Shown one piece after another: positions 9,212 to 17,333 of a DNA stretch of 54,154 nucleotides (its first letter is position 1; each line of letters begins with the position of its first letter). Origin of the DNA: JBDTVS01 sp040007095. Its GTDB lineage: Bacteria > Acidobacteriota > Vicinamibacteria > Vicinamibacterales > CAVVIG01. The stretch spans positions 1 to 54,154 of the forward strand of contig JBDTVS010000191.1 in NCBI GenBank assembly GCA_040007095.1, read 5' to 3'. The position numbers were made by a program, and so were the translations under genes. The notes beneath the pieces are model-generated. The model was not told the DNA's origin. It made no database searches and saw only the letters and a list, made by a program, of their open reading frames with translations.

Positions 9212-9227
9212 TGCAAAGGTGTCGCCA
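9212..9227 (-). promoter_or_regulatory. Sigma-54 (-24/-12) promoter of the exopolysaccharide operon
   Basis: On the minus strand the sequence reads TGGCGA-CACCT-TTGCA, preceded by C. It has the invariant GG and GC dinucleotides at the required spacing, and differs from TGGCAC-N5-TTGCW only at two positions of the -24 box. Transcription would start near 9201, about 108 bases before the ATG of the sigma-54 activator gene. Confidence 0.72.
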
Positions 9228-9423
9228 GCTCTCCAGTGCATGAACAGCGAATGGCAAAGACTGACAAACTGGAGCCTTTGGACGGGGTATCAACGGATTA
9301 CCTGTGCCGATTCTCTGGCCTTGGCGCATTTTAGAGTACAACCACGAACTTGGGGGTGCGAATTCGCCGTAGCGGTGGCGTCTTTAGTTTCATGTTAGGC
9401 AGACAATACTCTGCCGTCAACTA

Positions 9424-9451
9424 TGTTCGCCATCGTGTGTTCGCCATCGTG
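9424..9451. repeat. Two perfect tandem copies of a 14-bp unit; possible activator sites
   Basis: TGTTCGCCATCGTG occurs twice back to back. Its core TTCGCCATC recurs inverted as GATGGCGAA at 9551-9559. These lie about 200-340 bp upstream of the -24/-12 promoter, a plausible distance for an enhancer-binding protein. The rest of the non-coding stretch 9094-9584 holds the promoter and nothing else that I recognise. Confidence 0.45.
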
Positions 9452-9584
9452 CGTGGAACGCGCCGAAAGCCAGTAGCTCAGGAAAATCAGTTTGGGGAAT
9501 GACGAGAAAGACGGGATGGAGAAACCTGGACGCTCGCGAGCGTTCGACGTGATGGCGAATCCGCTCGACGCGCGAAAGGGATGC

Positions 9585-10205
9585 TTACAACGCCCGCAGT
9601 GTCCACTGGCGACGGGCTGGGCAGTTCAGCACCACGCCGCCCAACAGAGAATAGGCTGACTCGGCCCGCTCGCCGTTCGACGTGCCGTCGTCGGCCGGCA
9701 GCGGTGCTAAGTACAGCTCAGCTCCCGGCGGCATGTCATCAGACGTCACGGAGTCGAGCAAGGCTTCGCCGGCGAATTTCTTCCGCGTGAATGGTCGTCC
9801 TGGCGGCCGACCGATGGACAACTTCGTCGAGTCGGTCAGCTCGAGCTCGGCATCGACATCGAACGTGCCGGAACTCTCCTCGAGATCCCGGCTGCCTCTG
9901 AACTCGGTGCCGACGGCCCAGCGGTACGTCGTTGACGCCTTGCCGCTCCACCGCAACCCAGGCGCCTTGCTCACCCGGCGCGTCAGCTCATAGGTGGTGA
10001 CGATGCGGTTGTGGATGAGGGTTCTCGAACCATCGATGGCCACGCCGTCGCAGTCCGAAATCACCGTGACCTCCGCGCTCCATTTCTTCACGCCCGCGAA
10101 TTTCGTCGAGCGCGGCGAGCTGGCGGACCGCTGTGGTTCTGCAACGAGGGTCGACGAGAGTGCGGCCACCAGGCTGGCGCGCGCGAGGATCGAGGTCAAC
10201 ATCAT
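9585..10205 (-). CDS. Secreted protein of unknown function
   Basis: A 206-residue protein that I do not recognise. It starts with a hydrophobic signal (MMLTSILARASLVAALSSTL). The mature part is polar and beta-rich in appearance (TYELTRRVSKAPGLRWSGK, TTYRWAVGTEFRG). It has two widely spaced cysteines, one in the N-terminal part of the mature chain (VISDCDGVAID) and one near the C-terminus (VVLNCPARR), that could form a disulfide. It stands alone: the sigma-54 activator is 490 bp downstream, and a MITE-like repeat begins about 35 bp upstream of its ATG, separating it from the divergent MFS remnant. The start at 10205 or 10202 (ATGATG) is uncertain because no ribosome site is clear. Confidence 0.6.
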   Translation of the reverse strand: MMLTSILARASLVAALSSTLVAEPQRSASSPRSTKFAGVKKWSAEVTVISDCDGVAIDGSRTLIHNRIVTTYELTRRVSKAPGLRWSGKASTTYRWAVGTEFRGSRDLEESSGTFDVDAELELTDSTKLSIGRPPGRPFTRKKFAGEALLDSVTSDDMPPGAELYLAPLPADDGTSNGERAESAYSLLGGVVLNCPARRQWTLRAL

Positions 10206-10239
10206 GTGTCGGCTCGTATTATGTGCCAAGATACTCGCC

Positions 10240-10393
10240 GCCCGTGGTGAAAGTCCGTCGTCGCACCGAGGCGGGCGATGCGCCCGGATCGCCAGGCGCG
10301 AAACGCGAGAATACCGGGAGTATTCGAGCGGTGAGCAACGCCGCGACGCGGGATGCAGCGCTCGCCGAATGCAGACGGGCTTTTACCACGGGC
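10240..10393. repeat. MITE-like repeat, copy A (154 bp, inverted termini)
   Basis: Terminal inverted repeats are GCCCGTGGTGAAAGTCCGTC (10240-10259) and, at 10374-10393, a segment whose reverse complement is GCCCGTGGTAAAAGCCCGTC (18 of 20 identical). The core contains AATACCGGGAGTATT and GAGCAACGC, matching the cores of the copies at 47340 and 52168. The element lies between a secreted-protein gene and an MFS pseudogene. Confidence 0.78.
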
Positions 10394-10407
10394 TGCCAAC
10401 CCTGAGC

Positions 10408-10821
10408 GTGCAGATCCCATCCGTCGCGGCGCGGCTGGACCGGCTGCCGCCGACACCGGCGCACCGGACGGCCACCATCATTGCCGGCATCGGTTCCTGC
10501 TTCGATCTGGTTACTACGGCTTTGGCACTTGTCCCGACGGTCCTTGCCGCGAAGGGCTACTCGATCGTCACGTCCCTCGAGTTTACGTCGCTCACGTTTA
10601 TCGGTTATCCGGTCGGCTCGGCGCTCTCGCTGCCGATCATCGAGCGCATCGATCGCCGATGGCTCATCATCGGCTCTGCATTCCTGATGAGCGTGTTTGG
10701 TCTCTGGGGCCCGGGCGCGATGTTCGGCGTCATTGCCGCGGCGCTCTGGATCGTCACGGCCGTGATCGCGCTCTTCGCGCCAAGCACGACGGGGCAATCA
10801 CTGGAACAGGTCAGCGGTTGA
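10408..10821 (+). pseudogene. MFS transporter remnant with internal deletions
   Basis: An open frame of 137 codons that starts (GTG 10408) like an MFS sugar/aromatic-acid transporter: RLDRLPPTPAHR, then ATIIAGIGSCFDL, the first membrane helix. It jumps to a mid-protein segment (FIGYPVGSALSLPIIERIDRR) and then straight to a C-terminal helix and tail (ALWIVTAVIALFAPSTTG, then QSLEQVSG). A normal member is about 450 residues, so roughly two thirds are missing, apparently by deletions that kept the frame. Only about four membrane helices remain, so transport function is unlikely. The 5' end lies 15 bp from MITE-like copy A, which may have removed the original promoter. The call rests on recognisable MFS blocks in the right order. 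Confidence 0.65.
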
Positions 10822-10935
10822 GAGATCAGACAGAGCGGGAAGGCGGGGAAGGCAGGGCACCGCGCGATCGGGTGACTTGACTGTCAATCGACCAGGCACG
10901 CTCTCACGTGGAACGCCAGCGCTTTTCATGCCTAC

Positions 10936-10990
10936 GGAGTGTCCGGCTTTAGCCGGACCGCGACAGTCCGCTGAAGGCGGACACTACGTA
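10936..10990. repeat. Dispersed hairpin repeat (GTCCGGCTTTAGCCGGAC type)
   Basis: GTCCGGCTTTAGCCGGAC forms a perfect hairpin and is followed by GTCCGCTGAAGGCGGAC, a second hairpin, then ACTACGTACAA. Near-identical words recur at 50801-50870. It is an intergenic palindromic repeat, not coding. Confidence 0.6.
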
Positions 10991-10997
10991 CAACAGA

Positions 10998-11031
10998 AAG
11001 CCTCCAGCCGGACCGCGGAACGCGGAGGCTT
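10998..11031 (-). terminator. Probable terminator of the DinB-like gene
   Basis: AAGCCTCC at 10998-11005 pairs with GGAGGCTT at 11024-11031. On the minus strand the stem is followed by TTTCTGTT. The stem overlaps the TAA of the DinB-like gene. Confidence 0.5.
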
Positions 11032-11560
11032 ACGGCCGCTGACTGGCCGGGGGCACCACGCCGTTCAACCGCAGGTAGACGGCCATCTGGCCGTAAATAT
11101 CCTGGGTGTGGCCGTTCAAGAAGAACATCACGCGCGCGCGCGTTGATGGTCCCATGAACGGCGCCTGCACGGTCTCCTGGATCGTCATGTTGTTGAACTC
11201 GTTGATGACCTTGGTTCCATAGTCGAACGAGTCGGACAACGCCTTGACGATCTCGGCTTTGGCGGTGGCCTTCATGTTGACCGCTGCCGGCGCCGGTGTT
11301 TTCCCGCCGATGGCGGCGGTCAGCATGTTGTTGACCTGTGCGATATGAAGCACCTGCTCGCCGAAGCTGCGCTGCGCCGGCGTGGGCTTGAAGCTGAACT
11401 TGTCTTCCGGCATTGCGTTGGCGATCTTCACGAGCATGTCTTTCTGGCTCGCCCAGTCCTTGAGCAGATCCCCGTGAATCGTCGCCTGTGCAAATGCGGA
11501 CGATCCGGTCAGGGCAAGCGCGGCGGCGGCAAGTACAAACGAACGCATCACGTTTTTCAT
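11030..11560 (-). CDS. Secreted DinB-like four-helix protein
   Basis: A 176-residue exported protein with a clear signal peptide (AAAALALTGSSAFAQ). The mature region is a helical bundle of DinB/DUF664-like type: LLKDWASQKDMLVKIANAMP, then FGEQVLHIAQVNNML and VMFFLNGHTQDIYGQM. His in VLHIAQ and in LNGHTQDIYGQ occupy the places of the DinB metal-binding histidines. The DinB superfamily is mostly cytoplasmic and includes thiol-dependent transferases, so export is worth noting though common in Acidobacteriota. ATG 11560 has GAGG seven bases upstream; ATG 11563 is the alternative. It lies downstream of the ankyrin gene on the same strand (67-base gap) and may be the last gene of that operon. Confidence 0.8.
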   Translation of the reverse strand: MKNVMRSFVLAAAALALTGSSAFAQATIHGDLLKDWASQKDMLVKIANAMPEDKFSFKPTPAQRSFGEQVLHIAQVNNMLTAAIGGKTPAPAAVNMKATAKAEIVKALSDSFDYGTKVINEFNNMTIQETVQAPFMGPSTRARVMFFLNGHTQDIYGQMAVYLRLNGVVPPASQRP

Positions 11561-11627
11561 CATCGGACCTCGTGTTCCGCGCGCCGACATGGACGCGCGT
11601 GTGTTGTGCTGACTCTCTGTGGACGAA

Positions 11628-13235
11628 TCACTGGGACAGGGTGCCGGCGGTGGAGTTGGCCAACAGCTGGCGGATCAGCGCGGCGGTGCTTTCGTGCACA
11701 TCGGTGCGGTTGCCGTCGAAACCGCCGTTGCCGAGCTTTCCCATCGCCGCGTCGAGCGGCGTGAGCCCCCGGCGGTCTTTCACGTCGAGCGTGCCGCCCT
11801 TCGATGCGAGGAATCGAACCACCTGATCGTAGCCCTTCTGCGCGGCGCCGTGCAGCGCCGTTCGGCCATTGCTGTCCGCGGCGTTGACGTCGACGCCGGC
11901 CTGCAGCAGGAGCTGGATCGCTTCGACGGCCTCTGTTTCGGTCTTCTGTCGACCGGTGCCGTCCTCCTCCTTGGTGCCGAGGCCGGCGGCAGCCATCGCG
12001 GCGTTGATGCCGGCGCGCGTGACCAGCTTCGGATCGGCGCCTTTGGCGAGCAGCGCGCGCACGACGACCACGTCGCCGGCCTTGGCGGCGCGCAACAGCG
12101 GTGTCGTTCCAGTGGTCAGCACGGTATCGTTGCCGCGGTCCACCTTGGTCCGGTAGGGCTGCGCCGTCTTGAGCTGCGCGTTGACGTTCGCCCCTCGCGC
12201 CAGGAGCTTGGTGACGATGTCGAGGCTCGTCAGCTCATCGTCGGATTCTTTGGGCGACGGCCGGTTCGAGTACGGCATCGAGTGGTCGTCCACCGCGGCG
12301 TAGAGCGCCGTGCGGCCCGTCTTGTCGGACAGGCCCAGGTTCGCGCCCTTGTCGATCAGGAATCCCGCGACGTCGTAGTGTCCGTTGATGAGCGCCGAGA
12401 TGAGCGGCGTGATGCCGTCCGGATCGGCGGCGTTGATGTCCGCGCCGGCGTCGACGAGGACCCTGGCGCACTCGGTGCATCCTTCACGGGTGGCGAACAG
12501 CAGTGGCGTCATGCTGCCGAGCGGCAGCCACTTTTCCCTCGGCTCCGCGGTCGTCTGGCGTTCCCATTTCTCGAGATTCGAGTGCGCGTTGACGTCGGCG
12601 CCATGCGCGAGGAGCTCCCGAATGACGAGCGGATGCCGCTGCGCGGCGGCCCACATCAGAGCGGTCTGTCCGTGCCAGCTCTCGCGGGCGTCAACGGCCG
12701 CCCCGTGGCCCAGCAGCACCTTCGCGGCGTCGACGCTGCCGGTTCTCGCTACGGTCATCAGCGCAGTCTCGCCTTCAGGACCCATCGCATTGGCGTCGAC
12801 ACCAGCGCCGAGCAGCCGCTCGATCAGCGCGGCGTTGCCGTTGACGCCTGCGAGATGGATGGCGGTCACGCCATAACGGTTCGCCGCCTTCACGTCGGCG
12901 CCCGCGCGAATCAGCCTGTCGGCCGTCTCCAGATCGTTCCCGCGAACGGCCCAGTGCAGCGCCGTGGTGCCGTCTGCCTCCGGTGTGTTGACGCTCGCAC
13001 GCTGGCGAAGCAGGGAGGCGATCGCCGCTTTGTCGCCAGCCTTCACGGCCTCGACAATGCGACGGTCGGGGCCGCGGTCCGCTTGACCAGCCTCGGCTGA
13101 CGCGACGGCGGTCCGCTGAATCTGCCGCGAAGGCAGAAACGGGAGGCGGCGTGCGCCGCCCTGGACTGCATCGACACGAACTGCGGCCACGCTGACGGCA
13201 AGAAGCGACAGAGCCGAGCACCATGTCACGCGCAT
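11628..13235 (-). CDS. Secreted ankyrin-repeat protein (triad 1)
   Basis: A 535-residue exported protein with a signal peptide (about 1-24) and a chain of roughly ten ankyrin repeats, e.g. DGTTALHWAVRGNDLETADR, GQTALMWAAAQRHPLVIREL and DGITPLISALINGHYDVAGF. A short Arg/Pro/Gln-rich linker follows the signal peptide. Ankyrin repeats bind proteins, and in the periplasm it would act as a scaffold or inhibitor; no enzyme domain is seen. It lies 40 bp downstream of the DUF1552 gene and has a close paralogue at 39183-40679 in the same position next to another DUF1552/DUF1592 pair. That conserved linkage suggests it works with those proteins. Confidence 0.92.
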   Translation of the reverse strand: MRVTWCSALSLLAVSVAAVRVDAVQGGARRLPFLPSRQIQRTAVASAEAGQADRGPDRRIVEAVKAGDKAAIASLLRQRASVNTPEADGTTALHWAVRGNDLETADRLIRAGADVKAANRYGVTAIHLAGVNGNAALIERLLGAGVDANAMGPEGETALMTVARTGSVDAAKVLLGHGAAVDARESWHGQTALMWAAAQRHPLVIRELLAHGADVNAHSNLEKWERQTTAEPREKWLPLGSMTPLLFATREGCTECARVLVDAGADINAADPDGITPLISALINGHYDVAGFLIDKGANLGLSDKTGRTALYAAVDDHSMPYSNRPSPKESDDELTSLDIVTKLLARGANVNAQLKTAQPYRTKVDRGNDTVLTTGTTPLLRAAKAGDVVVVRALLAKGADPKLVTRAGINAAMAAAGLGTKEEDGTGRQKTETEAVEAIQLLLQAGVDVNAADSNGRTALHGAAQKGYDQVVRFLASKGGTLDVKDRRGLTPLDAAMGKLGNGGFDGNRTDVHESTAALIRQLLANSTAGTLSQ

Positions 13236-13275
13236 CTGTACTCCGCAACGGAAAGATCGAGCCCGCCGAAGAGCG

Positions 13276-14607
13276 TCAAGCGCCCACCAGCGCGCCGGTG
13301 CTGTCGCCCAGGGTCTCCATCGGCACGCCGACCTTATCGAGCAGACTCAAAATCAGGTTCGTCATCGGCGTATGGTCCGAGTACTTGAGGTGCCGGCCGC
13401 CCGCGTGCCGGCCGGTCGCGCCTCCGACGACGAGATTCGGCAGCGGGAAGTGGTTGTGCGCATTGCTATTGCTCATATTGCTGCCGTAGAGGATGAGCGA
13501 GTGGTCGAGCAGCGTGCCGTCGCCGTCTTGAATCGCATCCAGTTTCTTCAAGAATTCGCCGAAGAGCGAGACGTGGTACTGCTGAATCTTGAAGAGTTTC
13601 TCGAGCTTCTCCGGGCGGTTCTGGTGGTGCGAGGTGGCGTGATGCCCTTCGTGCACGCCGATCTGCGGGTAGGTCTTGTTGCTTTCTTCCCGTGCCACCA
13701 TGAAGGTCGCCACGCGTGTGATGTCCGCCTGGTACGCGAGGGCGAGCAGGTCGTACATCAACGTGATGTGCTCTTCGAACTGGAACGGAATACCGACCGG
13801 CGCCGGTGGCAGCTCGAGGTCGATCTCCTGCTGCTTCTCCGCCACCTGGATGCGGCGCTCGATTTCCCGCACGCTCTCCAGATAGTCGCTCACGGTCCTG
13901 CGGTCTTTCGAGCCCAGGCCCCGCTGCAGGCCGCCAATCTGCTTGGTGATGGCGTCGAGCACACTGCGGTCTTCTTCACTGCGCGCCTGCCGGTCGGCCG
14001 CCGATCCGCCCTGCCCGAACATCCGCTCGAACACCTTGCGAGGATTGATCTCCATCGGCATCGGCGTGGTCGGCGTCCGCCACGACAGCGTGTTCATGTA
14101 GATGCAGCCGTAGTCGCGGTCGCAGGCGCCAATCAGCCCCGATTGGTCTTCGGTGGCGAGCTCCATCGACGGCAGCAGCGTGTCCTGCCCGATTCGCTGC
14201 GCGGCGATCTGGTCGGCCGTGATTCCGGCATAGGCATCGACACCCTGTGTCGGCTTCGGCCGCACGCCGCTCAGCCACGTCGTCGGACTGAGCGAGTGCA
14301 CGGCGGTGCTGTCCGCGGCGCGGTGGCCGAGCCCGCTCACGACGTCGAGGTGGCGCCGGAACGGTTCGAGCGGCTTCAAGATCGGAGAAAATTCGAACCC
14401 CGCACCCTCGCTGGCCGGCGTCCACTTGTCCATGTTCGCGCCGTGGGGGAGATAGACGAAGCCGAGCCGCGAGGCCGGCGTGGCCGCCGTCTTCGCCAGG
14501 ACCGTTCGCGCCGGCACCATGGCGTCGAGCAGCGGCAGCGCGAGCGTCGCACCCATCCCGCGTAGGAACGTGCGGCGTGGCAGGCTTTTCCGGGTGATGA
14601 ACATCAT
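13276..14607 (-). CDS. DUF1552 Tat-exported protein (triad 1)
   Basis: A 443-residue DUF1552 protein. The N-terminus is a twin-arginine signal (RRTFLRGMGATLALPLLDAM). Characteristic blocks are LGFVYLPHGANMDKWTP, SPTTWLSG, SDYLESVREIERRI, GHHATSHHQN, and LYGSNMSNSNAHNHFPLP. The His-rich HATSHH and AHNH segments could bind a metal, but no ligand set is established. The family is abundant in Planctomycetes and Acidobacteriota, almost always beside DUF1592-family cytochromes, and has no proven reaction. Tat export implies folding, possibly with a cofactor, before transport. It is preceded by the DUF1592 gene with a 15-base gap and followed by the ankyrin gene. Confidence 0.93.
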   Translation of the reverse strand: MMFITRKSLPRRTFLRGMGATLALPLLDAMVPARTVLAKTAATPASRLGFVYLPHGANMDKWTPASEGAGFEFSPILKPLEPFRRHLDVVSGLGHRAADSTAVHSLSPTTWLSGVRPKPTQGVDAYAGITADQIAAQRIGQDTLLPSMELATEDQSGLIGACDRDYGCIYMNTLSWRTPTTPMPMEINPRKVFERMFGQGGSAADRQARSEEDRSVLDAITKQIGGLQRGLGSKDRRTVSDYLESVREIERRIQVAEKQQEIDLELPPAPVGIPFQFEEHITLMYDLLALAYQADITRVATFMVAREESNKTYPQIGVHEGHHATSHHQNRPEKLEKLFKIQQYHVSLFGEFLKKLDAIQDGDGTLLDHSLILYGSNMSNSNAHNHFPLPNLVVGGATGRHAGGRHLKYSDHTPMTNLILSLLDKVGVPMETLGDSTGALVGA

Positions 14608-14622
14608 GAACCTCTGATCACA

Positions 14623-17133
14623 CTAATTTCCGCTGTCCGCGCCCTGTGCCTTCTTCATTTGAAACGCCGAGCTCTTGACGACGGCCGTGATGAGCGATGA
14701 GAAGCGATAGTTCTGACGAGCGGCGTCGCGCACGATCGAACGAACGACCGGCATGTCGTAATACTCCAGGCCGCGGCCGAGGCCGTAGGTCAACAGCTTC
14801 TCGGTCATTGTCCGCACGAACTGTTCGGGGTGCTTGAGCAACGCGGTTCGAAGCGCCACCGGGCCATCGACCGGCGTGCCATCGGCCAGCTGGCCCGTCG
14901 CATCGACCGGCACGCCCACGGCCTCCTTGATTCGCCATTCGCCCGTGGCATCGAAATTATCGAGCGAGAAGCCGAGCGGATCCATGACGCGGTGGCAGGT
15001 CGCGCACGCCGGGTTCTTGCGATGCTCTTCCAGCCGCTCTCGCACCGACGACACTTTGCCACCCTCGCTGTTTTCCTTGAGCGTCGGCACATTTGGCGGC
15101 GGCGGGGGCGGCGGCGTGCCGAGAATGTTCTCGAGAATCCACTTGCCCCGCAGCACCGGAGAGGTGCGATTCGGATACGAGGTCACCGCTAGCATGCTGC
15201 CCTGACCGAGCAGACCGCGCCGGTTCTCGTCGGGCAAGGTCACGCGACGGAAGTGGCTGCCGTAGATGTTCGCAATCCCGTAGTGGCGCGCGAGCCGCTC
15301 GTTGACGAACGTGTAGTCTGCCGTCAGCAGGTCGAGCACGTTCCGATCCTCGCGAATGACGCTCTCGAAGAACAGCTCGCTCTCCCGCCGGAACGCCTGG
15401 CGAAGGTTGTCGTCGAAGTTTGGAAACGTCGCCGTGTCGGGCAGGAAGCTTTGAAGATTGCGTACGAACAGCCACTGTGCCGCGAAGTTGTCGACGAGCG
15501 CCTTCGACCTGTGATCGGCCAGCATCCGGCGGACCTGGCGTTCGAGTACTGCCGAATCCCTGAGTTTGCCCTGGGCCGCGACGCTGAGCAGTTGGTCGTC
15601 CGGGACACTGCTCCACAGGAAGAACGACAACCGCGAGGCGAGCTCGAAGTCGCTGATCGGGTAGACCGAACCCGGTGCGACGTTGGCCGGATCGGGCTCG
15701 TCGCGGAAGAGAAATTTCGGGCTGGTCAGCATGAACCGCAGCGCGTCCTCGACCCCGGCGTCGAAGGTGCCTTTCCTGCGGCCGGCCTCGTAAAACCCGA
15801 GCAGCGTGTCGATCTCGGTATCGACCGGCCGCCGGTAGGCGCGCCGCGCAAGCGCCGACAGGATCGACTTGGCGCAGGCCGGCTCATCTCGACCGTCGGC
15901 CCGGGTCGGTCTGCAGACGAAAATCTTTCGCCGGCTTGGCGTGTCGCCCGGTCCCGTCGCGTTGAACGGTCCACCGATCTGGACGTGCTCGATGAGCGGG
16001 ACCCCGTTCATGTTCTGCATGTCGAGATCCCGCGTGAATGGCTGCAGCGGCTCGACCGACTCGGCGGAGCTCTTCTTGATGAAGGCGACGCCGACGACGC
16101 GCGGTCCGGCCTTGACCGGGATCCGCGTTCTCAAACGCTGGTCGAGGGTCTCCTTCGCCAGCGCCAGATTCGTATCCGACATTTTGTTGTCGGCCTCGCC
16201 GCCGACCGGCGCGGTGAACACACGCTCGCCATCGATGGAGATTTCGAGCGTGTGCGGCCATTCGAGCCCGGGCACGTAGCCGACGATGTTCTGAAGAAGG
16301 TTGACGCGAAAGTCGTAGTCGGCGTCGAGCGGAAAGTTGTGCGTGATGACAATGCCGCCGCGGGTGCCAAGCGGGAGGCCCTCGACATGATCCCCCTGCG
16401 CACGATCCGGAGGGACTCGATAGACCGTGCTGGCCGGTAACACCTTCGTGTCGCCGACGGCGAGGCTCGCGACCTTGCGAGACGCCGTCAGGTACTGCTC
16501 CAGCAGCGATGGGGACACCTTCAAGACGTCGGCGATATTGTCGAATCCGTTCGCCTCATCGTCGGCCGGAAGCAGCGCGACAGCGTCGATGTCGAGCGAG
16601 AGCAGATCGCGAATGGAGTTGGCGTATTCGGCGCGGTTGAGACGGTGCAGCGGCGAACGGCCGGGGTTGGGCTTCGAGAGCGCGGCCCGGTCGATCGAGG
16701 TCTCGAGGAACGAGACGAATCCGTCGATGGCGGGTTGATCGGGCCGCGGCGCGCCGAGCGGAGGCATCATGCCGGCGCGCAGCTTGCGCGAGACCTTTTC
16801 CCAGGTCTCGGTCGCCTCCGCATTGTCGAGGGTGATCTGCTGCAGACTCAAACCGCCGGTCTTGGCGCGATCGCTGTGGCAGGTGATGCAGTACTTGTCG
16901 ACGAAGGCGCGCTCGGGCGCCGGCGTGCGCACTTGGGCCGCCGACTGGCGCATCCGCGGTCCGGCGATGACGTAGGCAGGTCGAGCAGGCGCGACTGACG
17001 GGCTGCCGGTCCAGGTAGACGAGCGCCGGTGCGTCCGGTCCGTGGAACCGGCGCCGCGCATGGTGGAGCTCACAGCCGCCACGAAGAACGCGACCGTGAG
17101 AATCGACACGCCACGCAGCTTGACTTTCACCAT
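14623..17133 (-). CDS. Diheme DUF1587/1595/1592/1588/1585 protein (triad 1)
   Basis: An 836-residue periplasmic protein with a signal peptide and two c-type heme motifs: CITCH at Cys82 in an N-terminal planctomycete-type cytochrome domain, and CATCH at Cys710 within the DUF1588 region. Domain order: cytochrome c, DUF1587 (LHRLNRAEYANSIRDLL), DUF1595 (FARRAYRRPVDTEIDTLLGF), DUF1592 (ELASRLSFFLWSSVPDDQLL), DUF1588 (NRTSPVLRGKWILENILG) and DUF1585 (LLTYGLGRGLEYYDMP). The function is unknown; electron transfer coupled to a DUF1552 partner is inferred. ATG 17133 precedes the signal peptide; a TTG at 17145 is less likely. The gene faces the tannase across a 200-bp divergent region and heads the triad. 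Confidence 0.92.
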   Translation of the reverse strand: MVKVKLRGVSILTVAFFVAAVSSTMRGAGSTDRTHRRSSTWTGSPSVAPARPAYVIAGPRMRQSAAQVRTPAPERAFVDKYCITCHSDRAKTGGLSLQQITLDNAEATETWEKVSRKLRAGMMPPLGAPRPDQPAIDGFVSFLETSIDRAALSKPNPGRSPLHRLNRAEYANSIRDLLSLDIDAVALLPADDEANGFDNIADVLKVSPSLLEQYLTASRKVASLAVGDTKVLPASTVYRVPPDRAQGDHVEGLPLGTRGGIVITHNFPLDADYDFRVNLLQNIVGYVPGLEWPHTLEISIDGERVFTAPVGGEADNKMSDTNLALAKETLDQRLRTRIPVKAGPRVVGVAFIKKSSAESVEPLQPFTRDLDMQNMNGVPLIEHVQIGGPFNATGPGDTPSRRKIFVCRPTRADGRDEPACAKSILSALARRAYRRPVDTEIDTLLGFYEAGRRKGTFDAGVEDALRFMLTSPKFLFRDEPDPANVAPGSVYPISDFELASRLSFFLWSSVPDDQLLSVAAQGKLRDSAVLERQVRRMLADHRSKALVDNFAAQWLFVRNLQSFLPDTATFPNFDDNLRQAFRRESELFFESVIREDRNVLDLLTADYTFVNERLARHYGIANIYGSHFRRVTLPDENRRGLLGQGSMLAVTSYPNRTSPVLRGKWILENILGTPPPPPPPNVPTLKENSEGGKVSSVRERLEEHRKNPACATCHRVMDPLGFSLDNFDATGEWRIKEAVGVPVDATGQLADGTPVDGPVALRTALLKHPEQFVRTMTEKLLTYGLGRGLEYYDMPVVRSIVRDAARQNYRFSSLITAVVKSSAFQMKKAQGADSGN

Positions 17134-17333
17134 GAATGCAGCCAAATTCTACCACGTGGCCCGCGCGTGGATGCGCCGCGCCTGCCTTCGACCATGCTCC
17201 GTAACTACCTGAATATTCAGCGATCTCCGCACGCTCTCCGTTGAGAGTCGAATTTCTCACGCGCGCTCAGAACCTGTTCGTCGGCTCCGCGCCTGACTGA
17301 CCGACTGCACCCGCCGTGTAATGGAGGAATGAC

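Noticed and set aside
9171..9398. 75-codon plus-strand frame upstream of the sigma-54 activator
   Set aside because: No start signal or domain, and it covers the sigma-54 promoter region.
10202..10456. Minus-strand frame with words (ARGKSPSAFGER) also found in the DUF1592 protein
   Set aside because: The similarity is only because both cover copies of the MITE-like repeat; there is no gene here.
11628..13235. Ankyrin protein as a host-directed effector or a toxin/immunity pair
   Set aside because: It has a Sec signal, a paralogue in a matching oxidoreductase context and no toxin, secretion or immunity gene nearby.
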